64,000 bases of DNA, taken from NCBI GenBank assembly GCA_037447655.1, contig JBBHKE010000991.1:1-64000 (forward strand), given 5' to 3'. The translations under genes and the position numbers were made by a program. The notes beneath the pieces are model-generated. The model had not been told where the DNA came from. It saw only the letters and a program-made list of their open reading frames with translations, and made no database searches. The DNA is from Zygnema cylindricum. Its lineage: Eukaryota > Streptophyta > Zygnematophyceae > Zygnematales > Zygnemataceae. Numbering within the stretch: position 1 is the stretch's first letter; each line of letters begins with the position of its first letter. Of this stretch, positions 1 through 8,925 are shown one piece after another.

Positions 1-319
1 TGAGGCTTTTCCATTAGAATCACTCATTCTCACCTTTATAACTCCCTCACATCTTCAACTCTCATTGAATACTTGATTTTATTTACACTCACGTAAATCT
101 CACTCATTGCACTTAAATTCACCCACACTGAATACATTGAATATAATTGTTAATTCTACTCACTTACTAAATACTGACTACAAAGATAAAAAACAAATAC
201 AACTGAAATTAATATAATGGAAACTCTTCCTGAACATAACGTCCAAGTGCATGTAGAGTGCGCTTGCCATGGCCAACAACAATAAGCTACTTGCAAGCTA
301 CCTCTACTTTGACAAATAA
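1..319. other. AT-rich DNA, no feature seen
   Basis: Low-complexity AT-rich sequence with only short chance reading frames. No repeat termini, motif or RNA gene could be recognised. Confidence 0.5.
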
Positions 320-530
320 CACTGTGTATTGCTATTCGCATTAATAATTTTTCGCCACTTAAAACATCTTTTCTCGATTTTCACATAAATGTCGATAGTC
401 CGAAGGTGCGAATCTTGGCTTTCAATCGCAACAGTCAGATACATAATCGGACAAGCGTGTACGAGAAAAAAATGTTTTAAGCGTCAAAAATAACATTAAC
501 ACTAATAGGGATACAAAGTGTAGCTCTCTG
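320..530. mobile_element. MITE of the CACCGCGAATCG family (degenerate copy)
   Basis: A 211-bp non-coding element with inverted termini. The left end reads CACTGTGTATTGCTATTCGC and the right end is a diverged reverse complement ending in AAAGTG followed by TA. The interior pairs over much of its length, with the motif AAAACATCTTTTCTC near the left end and a matching inverted motif near the right. It is clearly homologous to the copies at 870-1086 and 41149-41365. The left TA flank is degraded to AA. Known TA-flanked MITEs belong mainly to the Tc1/mariner superfamily; that assignment is inferred. Confidence 0.7.
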
Positions 531-869
531 TGAATCGTAGCCGGATCGTGCAAAATCGTAACAGGATCGATTGTACAAAGGTATTTTTCTTCGCCAACTT
601 GTAAAGTTTACGCGGATGCCAAATCGTGCTTCGTGAACTATTGTATAGTAACATTTCCTCGAAATCGTCCAACGACCGTATGGTACAAATAAATAACGAT
701 CACACCAAAACGAACCAACAGAAAAGTACAGTACCTAACAAAACGAAACACCACTGTCGCACCAAATCGAAAAAAACATTGATGGCGCAATTTCGGCCAA
801 TGACAACTCGCCCAATATCCTAAAAAAATTTACATGATAGATTTGCTGTTGCAAAGAGGGAAACTACTA

Positions 870-1086
870 CAGTGTGCATCGCTATTAGCGTTAATAATAT
901 TTTCGCCACTGAAAACATCTTTTCTCTGAACACATTTGTCCAATTTTCAATTTAATATTGGCAATCCGAAGCAAAGAATGTTACCTTTTTATCGCAAAAG
1001 TCAAATCTACAATATGACATACGTGAACAGAGAAAAGATGTTTTAAGAGACGAAAAAAACATTAACACTAATAGCGATTCACGGTG
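870..1086. mobile_element. MITE of the CACCGCGAATCG family
   Basis: A 217-bp element with long terminal inverted repeats (left CAGTGTGCATCGCTATTAG, right ending CTAATAGCGATTCACGGTG), flanked by TA on both sides (868-869, 1087-1088). Nearly the whole unit can fold as a hairpin. There is no coding capacity; the short frame over it is incidental. Its right TA overlaps the first two bases of the adjoining hAT-like terminus. Confidence 0.8.
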
Positions 1087-1867
1087 TAGGGTTGTGTATC
1101 GGCAAGGTTTTGCCGATAATCGATGTGTACCTTTTTTCGGCTTGCCGGTAATCGATATATTGGTACAATATATCGACACAGGTGTTATCGCTGATAAAAC
1201 ACTAATAGTATCGGTTTTTTATTGCAATAACACCGGTACCGATAACAATCGACGATAATTAGAGGGTTCGTGCCGTACAAATTTACAGTCTATTTTATCT
1301 TATTGAACTGTTGCTATTGCATTACACAGGGTACGAAATAGATTGTTACATGTGGCATACCATGCTAAATAGAGTGTGTTGTTTTTGAAAAGTTAGTTTT
1401 GTGCGCATGGGACGTTTCATGCGTACACTATGTTTCGTGCGTACTTGACACGGTTTTAATTCGTGTGTTATCTGGATTTACTGTGGAGATTAGAATGGAT
1501 TTGCAGATTGGGGGAGTAAAGGTACTAATTTTTTTTGGAATGTACAGAACTATTTGAGTGGCGCGAACAAACATAAAGAAAGGTACAAAATGCGTAAATT
1601 AAATGTACAGCGGATCGCGAAGCGATCGATTTGGAATGTTTTGAAAAGAACGCCACCGGTACGGACTAATTTGGATGGGTTGACCTTATTTCGTCAAGTG
1701 GACCTTGTGACCACGCAGCACGACATCAAGGATGCCAAATAAGAGCTACGGACTGTGGCGCCGTGATTTTCCAACTTGTTGGGGACTCCAAATCGCATCG
1801 ATCACACGATATTTATTGTTGGACGTCCCGGATTCTTTGACGAGATTCGTGGAGTCTTGTTGACTTA

Positions 1868-2618
1868 GGGTATGGCCCCATGTGGCTAAGTTCGGGTTTT
1901 TATCTGTCGTTTTCCTTTCAAACTTAGCGTCGTACTGCCTAAGTTGCGACCGTACGAAGTAATCGCAAATTTGAATAGTACAATTTGCGCCATTCTCTAA
2001 CTTAGGATGTACGAAAATTTGTCGTCTTGCGTTTTTTCGACCCACTGTCATGTCACCGTCAAACTTATCATAAAACACATCGGCAATGTGTTTTAAGCTA
2101 AGTAAAATCTGTTTACACCAAAAGGAAAAGATTTTTTCACGTGTGAAAATTTTTCAAAATTTTTTGACGAAAAAAAAGTACAGGGTTGTTGGGTTTTGTC
2201 AGGTAGTACCTTGTACGGTGTTTTTTTGCAGTGGTCTCGATGCTGCAGTGTCATTTCACGCAAAGTTGAAAAATCTGCGAAGGTGAAAATTTTGCGAAGT
2301 CATGGCGGCCAAACATGCGAGGTTTACGGAAAGGCATGTTGTACAGCCAAGGCTGCAAGGCTCTATGTCTATGATGTCACGCAATGACACGCGACATGCC
2401 AAACCGTTTCAAAAATTACGATGTGTCATGCGACGCTTGCGGCAAAGACAAATTGTATACGGTGACAACCGTCACGGGTATTGTTGACGTACACAGTCGT
2501 CACAAACTTAAGTAACAATCTTGAGAGGATTTATAAAGACACTTGAAATCCGGGCCGCCGGATCCTTGCTTATATCCAAAGTAAGTATGCTAAGTTACAA
2601 CTACATGGGGTTGTACCC
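1868..2618 (+). mobile_element. PIF/Harbinger-like non-autonomous element, copy 1
   Basis: The left terminus GGGTATGGCCCCATGT (from 1868) and the right terminus ACATGGGGTTGTACCC (to 2618) are inverted repeats. They are flanked by TTA on both sides (1865-1867 and 2619-2621), the 3-bp target duplication typical of PIF/Harbinger. The interior aligns to the copies at 14879-15847 and 16754-17771, for example the block around CACATCGGCAATGTG and the block around GACAACCGTCACGGGTATTG. There is no transposase ORF; the 110-codon frame on the minus strand (1746-2078) has no recognisable domain and is not conserved in the other copies. Confidence 0.75.
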
Positions 2619-3201
2619 TTACCCACAATAAATCAACACACGATTTTGTGAGATTGCATGTCTTTGTAAATATTTACAACAATGGTTTGTCTTATATGTA
2701 TTAATTTTTAGTGTAGATTTACGCATTGTGACATACCTCGAAGTATTCGGGTATAATAACATTAATAGAGGTAGCTGGTAGCATGTCGTACAGCCAAGGC
2801 TGCATTTGAAACGGTTTGGCATGTCGCGTGTCATTGCGTGACATCGTAGACATAGAGCCTAGCAAAGACAAATTGTATACGGTGACAACCGTCACGGGTA
2901 TTGTTGACGTATACAGTCGTCACAAACTTAAGTAACAATCTTGAGAGAATTTATAAAGACACTTGAAATCCGGGCCGCCGGATCCTTGCTTAAATCCAAA
3001 GTAAGTACGCTAAGTTACAACTACCTGGGGTTGTACCCTTACTCACAATAAATCAACACACGATTTTGTGAGATTGCGTGTCTTTGTAAATATTTAGAAC
3101 AATGGTTTGTCTTATATGTAATAATTTTTAGTGTAGATTTACGCATTCTGACATACCTCGAAGTATTCTAGTATAATAACATTAATAGAGGTAGCTGGTA
3201 G
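2335..3201. repeat. 420-bp-period direct repeat with embedded inverted block
   Basis: The stretch 2442-2781 is repeated at 2862-3201 with only scattered differences, at an offset of exactly 420 bp. The repeat takes in the right third of the PIF/Harbinger copy, its TTA flank and about 160 bp of downstream DNA. Between the repeats, 2782-2803 repeats 2335-2356 in direct orientation, whereas 2804-2859 is the reverse complement of about 2361-2413. A rearranged tandem duplication with a small inversion is the simplest reading. Confidence 0.8.
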
Positions 3202-3772
3202 ATTGCGTACGGCTGGTATGCCTTCGTACATTCAGTAGTGAGCTCTAGTGTATATTTGTAGTAATTAGTCATTTTTGGACTTAAGGAACTTTATATACCA
3301 AATCTGTGTATGGTCATTTTTTGGTAATTTTATCTGAGGATTTCTCTTAGACCTTTAATTAGAATTTTCTGAAATTTTGCATGTGTGTTCCTCCCTGTAA
3401 TATTATTATTGTGGCAAATTTTCAGACCCAGAGTGTCTCTGGTTTGCTTGGGGCTTCATTGTGAATCTGGTCATTGTGTGTGTTTTACTGAGAGTTTTCT
3501 CTTTTGTGATTTGCTGTTTTTGGGGTAGTCTGTGGTGCTTCCGAGGGTAAATCCATGGCTGAAAACGGCTATGGACAACACAGTGAAGAATATAATACAG
3601 TATATTATAAAGTACTATTATATAACATAATATTTTTTTTTCACTTATCGCCGATAAGAATTTGTTGTCCTCGGAGCGATACATCAAGACCTCTAACTGT
3701 TCGATTACCGATAACTATCGGTATCGGTGTTATCGCGATAGATTTATTGCCGATACAGAACACTAAAAACTA

Positions 3773-3971
3773 CACCGCTAATCGTTATAGGTGTTAATAA
3801 CACTAATTCGGTTGCAACTTTTTTTGACAAAAAATCATAAAATAGAATTAACAACATTATTTAAGGACGTGGACTACAATTTGCCACGTCTCCTTCCACT
3901 AAATTATTATTGTTAATTCTAATTTCACATTAACATTAATAAATATTTAACGCTAACAACGATGAGCAGTG
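3773..3971. mobile_element. MITE of the CACCGCGAATCG family
   Basis: Starts CACCGCTAATCGTTATAGG and ends CGCTAACAACGATGAGCAGTG, flanked by TA on both sides (3771-3772, 3972-3973). The unit is 199 bp, non-coding, with a different interior from the hairpin-type copies at 870 and 41149. It begins seven bases after the hAT-like right end. Confidence 0.7.
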
Positions 3972-4075
3972 TAGCAAAGACTTAAGAACTATATTTCCAT
4001 TTGCACGAAGATGTAGTGTTTTTGATATTCTTACCATCTGGGAAAGTTCTTAGGGTTCGGAGTTGACACTTTCGA

Positions 4076-4163
4076 CAGGATAAAATGTAAACGAATCCTT
4101 TTGAATTAGTGCTTAGTGTCAGGATAGAATGTAAACTAATCCTTTTGAATTAGTGCTTACATG
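4076..4163. repeat. Two-copy 44-bp tandem duplication
   Basis: Copies at 4076-4119 and 4120-4163, both opening CAGGATA and containing AATCCTTTTGAATTAGTGCT. Only a few bases differ. No other feature is seen between 3974 and 4380. Confidence 0.8.
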
Positions 4164-4382
4164 ATGCACTTATCAAAAATTCAAGAATTATTGTGTACTT
4201 TAGCGGTAATTTTTGGACTAGAATAAAGAGTCTTATATATTTGGTCTTATGTCATGCACGTGTCTAACCAAACAGACACGCCTACAACAACCAACTGTAG
4301 AGCAACAAAGAAGAAAAAGTATGCAAAAATTCAGTTCACACGGCTAAAAGCATAATAATACACAACAAAAATGAAAGCTAGA

Positions 4383-4760
4383 ACATGAACAGCAAAGGGA
4401 AAAATTGTGAGTGGAGAGTGAGGAAGGGTCCGAGATAATTGGATTATGATAAGCCAATGAATATGCCAAAAAGAAGCACACACAAAGCAATACAATATTA
4501 ATTGAAAAAATTGGTCAAGTATGGTTTAATCAAAGCCTAAGAAGACCAAGACAAAATGAATGCGAGGACATAAATAAGAAAGGGAAAATAGGTGAGTGGA
4601 GAGCCAAAACAGATCCAAGAAAACCATATTTTGACAATCCAAGCAATAAGCCGAAAAGAAACACACAGAGAGCAATACAACATTAACGCACAAAATCGAC
4701 CACTTGGTGTTCAATCACATCCTAAGAAGATTGACCCGCAATATAAATCCACTCAAAAGG
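4383..4760. repeat. Diverged two-copy tandem duplication, ~185-bp period
   Basis: The block around GTGAGTGGAGAG at 4407 recurs at 4592, and the following text (AGCCAATGAATATGCC, then ACACACAAAGCAATACAA) recurs in the same order with substitutions (AGCAATAAGCCGAAA, then ACACAGAGAGCAATACAA). A short reading frame (4592-4849) lies across the second copy but has no recognisable domain. The stretch 4761-5060 shows nothing further. Confidence 0.65.
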
Positions 4761-5059
4761 AAAAGAATTGTATGAAGGGAAACCTTTCGGACGTCGGCCG
4801 AAACCATGTAGATGAAAATTATTATTTTACAAGAAATTATAATAAGTAGAAACAATAGGCGTTGATAAACTAAGGACGAAAAGTTGCCTCATACACGTCC
4901 TAACATTTCTGCAAGAAACAAGAAAAAGCAAGCAAAGGCAGAAGACAAGTCTTCAACTTAGGAATTGTTGTGCTCTCAAAATTATGAGGTCAAATATAGG
5001 TTGCACCCCCACGTAACCGAAATTTTGGAATGTAACTTTGGATTTTAGTGAAGAATTTC

Positions 5060-5585
5060 CGTAGTATCTTTTAGAGTGTTGTGATATGCAAAAAATAACT
5101 CGTAACTTCAAATTATGACAGTTGTAGACGTGGGTAAAACTTGTGACGATTGAAGACGACTACAAAGCTTACGAAAATTGGTGACATGTACAAAAACAAC
5201 GGCGGCTACAAAGACGTCTTTCCGATCAAGTATATTTACACGGTTCGATTTGTGTCTTCCGCGCCGTCGGTTTATATATGCCTTTTCGTTAATTTTTTTC
5301 CGTTGAATAAATTCGCCGTTAAGTAATTGTATATCAATGTATCAAACCCAATATATCCAACGATTCATCAAGGGCTTAATGGATAGGGCGACAGGCTACT
5401 TCGGACAATGCACGACCCAGGATCAAATCCGGGCCAGTCGAACATTTTGGTAAAAATGCCTTCTACTTTAGTTTGCCACCATCTGAATAAGGAGGCAACC
5501 ATGACGTGTCTTTCATCCTCTCTCCCTCTCTTTAGAATCTAACTAAAATAGAGAAATGAACTATTAATTACCTCTTTTTAACCCT
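5060..5585 (-). repeat. 3' LTR of copia element C (left boundary uncertain)
   Basis: The part from about 5360 to 5585 aligns to 8690-8925, sharing the phrase AAGGAGGCAACCATG and a CT-rich run. The part around 5200-5245 resembles the LTR of element D (34735-34790). It contains an antisense tRNA-like block (5380-5430). The left edge could not be fixed from sequence. Confidence 0.55.
5380..5430 (+). other. tRNA-like block (A-box, anticodon-like loop, B-box) in the LTR of element C
   Basis: TGGATAGGGCG (5380-5390) resembles a tRNA A-box, CTTCGGA (5399-5405) looks like the anticodon loop of a tRNA-Arg, and GGATCAAATCC (5420-5430) fits the B-box consensus at 10 of 11 positions. The stems no longer pair, so it is not a functional tRNA gene. 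Equivalent blocks occur in the other LTRs, antisense to the element. Confidence 0.5.
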
Positions 5586-5596
5586 ACTCTTAATTC

Positions 5597-6116
5597 CTAA
5601 TCACTTTTCAATTTTAATCCACAGTTTTCTATACAATAAATAAACTTAGGGGAAGGCACTGGTTTTCTCATCATGTGCACAATCATTTCTTTATCACTTT
5701 TATAAACCAGTTTAATAATTGTATTTTCAACCTTCTCTTTGACAAAGCTTAGTATAATATTCATATGCTTAGCTTTGAAATGATGTTTCGGATTAGCTGC
5801 AATAGAGATAACAGCTTCATTATCACAAAAAAACATTATGAGTTCCAAACTTCATGAACCCAAGTTCTTGAAGTAGAGATTTCACCCAGATTCATTATTT
5901 CCAAACAACACAGGAAACCATGTACTTAGCCTCCATAGTGAACTGAGCAACATCTTTTCGTTGCTTGCTACTCCAACAACATGCACTAGATCCAATTTGC
6001 AACACATATCTAGTCGTACACCACCTTAGAGGCACATCTCCAAAAGCATCACTCCAAGTAGTGAAGTCAGTGTGCTCCTTTCCCAAATGCAGCCACAATT
6101 CCTTTGTTCCCACCAT
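5597..6116 (-). pseudogene. Copia RNase H remnant (element C)
   Basis: Two minus-strand fragments cover the end of a copia polyprotein. The upstream one (5895-6116) has the WSDAFGD block, where other copies here read WSDASYGD (first acidic residue of RNase H), then the CCWSSKQRKDVAQFTMEAKYM block with the catalytic glutamate. The downstream one (5597-5848) has FFCDNEAVI (third acidic residue), NPKHHFKAKHMNI and the C-terminal MMRKPVPSPK. A frame break separates them near 5850-5895. RNase H normally removes the RNA template during reverse transcription. This copy is dead because the reverse transcriptase upstream is deleted. Confidence 0.8.
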
Positions 6117-6129
6117 AAAGTTTTCAAAT

Positions 6130-7110
6130 TTGGACTTAAGGAAATATATCTGAGAGTATCTAGACCAATCATCTAGATGGTGAGCATATACCTTTTATTC
6201 TAAGCTGATGGAACTCTTGCTAGCCCTCATATATCAATTTGAACCAAGTTCAAAAAAAATTCTCCCCTAAAGGTTGTAGTTTTGGGAAAAGGCAATTTGT
6301 GAGCTTTCCCTTGTGCACACCCACTGCAATCATGCAAGATTTCATCATCTTCAAACTAAATTCCTTCTACTACTCATTTGTTTTTCATTTCTTTTAGGCT
6401 GTCTTAATGCACATGTCCTAATCTCTTATGCCATATCATCATTTTATTTTCAAAAGAATACAAAACTTTTTTCATTTCATTGCTTAAGATAATCCTAAAT
6501 GTTCCTTAACTTCCCTTTAGAGCTGTGAAATATACCTCATTCTTGAAGCTAACTTTTCCTTATCAATTCTTTGTCATCTAACACAAATGTAAAGATCATT
6601 TTTTTGTTTAACTGAGGGATATACAAAAAATCTGACAAAGTTACTATGGAACCACAACCTTGAGATCCACTAATCCCACTAAGTTACTTGTAACAACTCT
6701 CCCATCCCCATACTATATCTCTACAAAACGAATCTTTTTGAGTTTTGTAAACCATTTTCTGTCTCTAGACATATGCATGGAAGCTCGTGAATCAATAATC
6801 TAGCCATCCTTAGGTGTTTCTTTTATATCTCTAAAGGCAAACTTTTGCCTTCTTAGAATTTCTGTCTCCATGTTCCTTTTCTCCAGCTTTTGGTCAAGGA
6901 GAAGCTCCTCAATCTCCTCGTCTAGTGTCTCTTCTTTGTCTCCAGTCACTTGTGTCACTACAAGTGCCTTTATCTTTTCTCCTTGACTTGAATTCCATTG
7001 TCCATCCTTAATTCCTAACTCTGTCAAGGTGGTGCAATTTGCCATGTAGTGCTCGAGTTTCTTGCAAAAATGGCATACTCCCTTTGGAAGTCCTTTTCCC
7101 GGTCTCGCAA
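6130..7110 (-). pseudogene. Copia CCHC knuckle, protease and GAG-pre-integrase remnant (element C)
   Basis: Reading the minus strand, the zinc knuckle is intact in one frame near 7035-7085 (CHFCKKLEHYMANC, C-X2-C-X4-H-X4-C). The short frame 6800-7045 continues from the gag tail and ends RQKFAFRDIKETPKDG, the segment that precedes the protease in related copies. The protease DSG region (around 6750-6800) has stops in place, although the following SMHMS-like text is still visible. The GAG-pre-integrase zinc region (about 6290-6400) is recognisable at nucleotide level against 58653-58800. Multiple stops and frameshifts make this a clear pseudogene. Confidence 0.65.
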
Positions 7111-7378
7111 ATTGTCCTCCTCTTCCTCCTCGGCCAAAAAGTTTGTAAGGTTTCTTCCCATCTCGGTTTTTCCAATCTATCCCAACTACTAGTGCTTGGG
7201 TACTAAGACTTCCTTGTGAGATCTCGATAGTATTCTCTCAAACGAAGATTATTCCAACAGTTGCGTTCTAGTTTCATATGATGTCCAGTAAGACTTGAAC
7301 TCGGTTTCCAATGTTTTTATAATTATCTAGAAGTTTCATGATTAGTGTGTTAACTTTTTGTTTTTCTATTTCTACCTT

Positions 7379-7962
7379 TCATGCACCCTCAAGCTCAACA
7401 TATAGTCCAGCCAAATCATTGCAAAAGTCTAGCATGCTTCCACCTTTATAAACATATGCACTTAATTTGTGATTTGCTAAATGTTGTTGTTGAATAGTTC
7501 CACTCCTATATCTGTTCACTAAAGCATATTTGATTTCAGCAGATTTAGTTAGATTGATGAGAGGAAGAGCAATTGGTTTTGTGAGATTCCTTAGAATGAA
7601 GTGCTTAGCGACCGTGTTTTTGTAGTGCCAGATTTGGTGATCATTATCCTCTATTTTAGGTTCAGTTGGTGTTTGTACCGTTCTATTTGCCAGCGGTGTG
7701 GCTTTCTCCTTTGCTTTCTCTCCATCTATGATGATGGTTTCTCCATCATCCTCAGACTCGTTTGAGACTCTAGATGCTCCTCTGGTCAGTCCTGATGCTT
7801 TTGGAAAATGAGTTCCTCCAAAACCTGGTGGTGTTCCAATGCTCGGTGAAGGACACTTTTCATAACGCGATACAATTCCCCACAATTTTTTTTCAAATAA
7901 GGCACCTCCCATCATAGTTTCCTAGTAAACTAACAATGTTCCATCAAAGATGGGCACCTGAG
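7379..7962 (-). pseudogene. Copia gag remnant (element C)
   Basis: The 178-codon minus-strand frame 7379-7915 carries the copia gag core (the UBN2-like region of plant copia Gag): AKHFILRNLT, then a block equivalent to the RSGTIQQQ and YVYKGGSMLDFCNDLAGLYVE segments of the other elements here. The frame extends upstream through one stop (around 7920) into text matching the gag start of the other copies, next to the PBS. The expected ATG inside the PBS is ATA here. Gag forms the virus-like particle; this copy has lost both its start codon and its downstream continuity. Confidence 0.75.
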
Positions 7963-7964
7963 AG

Positions 7965-7979
7965 GGTGGGCCTATAACC
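7965..7979 (-). other. Primer-binding site of element C (half-tRNA type)
   Basis: The minus strand reads GGTTATAGGCCCACC directly after the LTR end. It pairs with the anticodon arm of initiator tRNA-Met except for one base that also destroys the gag ATG. See the intact versions at 59714-59728 and 39491-39504. Confidence 0.65.
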
Positions 7980-8925
7980 TGAAATTTTGTGGGCTCCATA
8001 ACCCCAAAAAATGCACACTTGAAACTCAACCTCTAGGTAGCCTAAAACTTTGGTTTCCCGAAAAATAACTGCCACCTTGACTTTGACCGACTTCACCTTA
8101 GTGAAGGTAGGACTACCATGAGTCTGCGGCAAAAAAATCACCGAAAACGCTCTGCCAATGAGATAATTATGACTGACCAATGGTCCTAACTATATACAGA
8201 AGCTCTCTGAGAGAGAGTGACCAGAAAATTACCTAAGTCCTAAAGCTCTACTCACAACCCTTGTCTAACAATCACAACACTATGAATTACAATGTGCATA
8301 AGGGAAGGTACACTAGCTGCTATATGTTTTGTAGGACTTATGTACGGCACCTATAAAGACGGTGTACCTTCTATGTGCGTCGCGATGGATTTGTCATGTC
8401 CTCATTCGGCGACTGCGTCGCAATGGATTTGTCCTGTCCTCATTCGGCGACTTCAAGTGACATGCCACGTGTGTATCTGTGGCTATTTTGGCGTAAGCCA
8501 CCGAAAGAGCCATTCCGGGCCGCCGCTGCTCACGCGGGCTATCTACTCCCATATTTTCGTGATATGTCACCCGTCCAATTTTGACGACGCACTAAATATT
8601 CTACCAATTTGTTTGATTCTGTTGAATAAATTATCTTTCTGTGAACTGTTTATTACATTATGGAACCCTATATCCATTACTATTCTTCTACAACTTACCG
8701 GATAAGGCGGACTACTACCTTGGGACTGTTCAAGACCTAAGGTCGAAACTAGGCTGGTCCAACCTTTTTGGTAGAGACTACTTCTGCCTCTCCCTCTCTC
8801 TCATTTTTTAGTTGTCACCTTGGCCACCAAGGAGGCAACCATGGAGGTTCTCCGCTTGACTCTCTCTCTCTTTCCTAGAGTATAGGAAATAATCAAGTAA
8901 CCTAAGAATTACTTTTTTAACAACA
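7980..8925 (-). repeat. 5' LTR of copia element C
   Basis: Plus-strand text begins TGAAATTTTGTG (LTR 3' end CA on the minus strand) immediately beside the PBS. It carries the block typical of these LTRs (ACTGCCACCTTGAC, then AGAAGCTCTCTGAGAGAGAG). The end near 8925 is set by alignment with the left LTR. It contains a 38-bp tandem duplication and a segment (about 8455-8570) also found inside the hAT-like element at 20.9-21.0 kb. Confidence 0.65.
8377..8452. repeat. Two-copy 38-bp tandem duplication inside the LTR
   Basis: Copies 8377-8414 and 8415-8452 both contain ATGGATTTGTC and TGTCCTCATTCGGCGACT, with two or three differences. It expands the LTR and creates spurious overlapping frames. 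Confidence 0.85.

Larger units (their letters stand above)
1087..3765. mobile_element. hAT-like non-autonomous element, 2.7-kb copy
   Basis: The left terminus reads TAGGGTTGTGTATCGGCAAG and the right terminus ends GCCGATACAGAACACTA. These match the termini of the elements at 20506-21399 and 24790-25198. Subterminal blocks (about 1087-1260 and 3592-3765) are rich in TATCG/CGATA palindromes and align to the ends of the 20.5-kb copy in the expected opposite orientation. The interior holds an inserted PIF/Harbinger element and its partial duplication. An 8-bp target duplication is not seen here (TCACGGTG against AAAACTAC), so the two ends may have been rearranged. No transposase is encoded. Confidence 0.6.
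5060..8925 (-). mobile_element. Ty1/copia element C, internally deleted
   Basis: On the minus strand the order is 5' LTR (about 7980-8925), PBS (7965-7979), gag, CCHC knuckle, protease remnant, GAG-pre-integrase remnant, a junction near 6130, then RNase H and the 3' LTR (about 5060-5585). Integrase core, integrase C-terminus and reverse transcriptase are absent: text matching the integrase WSRYSR block runs straight into the RNase H region. The outer LTR boundaries are approximate because the two LTRs have diverged strongly, so no target duplication was found. This is the oldest-looking copia copy in the window. Confidence 0.75.

Noticed and set aside
1746-2078. 110-codon minus-strand frame
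   Set aside because: It lies across the left end of a PIF/Harbinger-like MITE and is not kept in the other two copies.
2442-3201. CRISPR-like or satellite array
   Set aside because: Only two copies of a 340-bp block tied to a transposon end; no regular spacer series.
5380-5430. A functional tRNA-Arg gene
   Set aside because: A-box, loop and B-box are recognisable but the anticodon and acceptor stems do not pair, and the block lies within an LTR.
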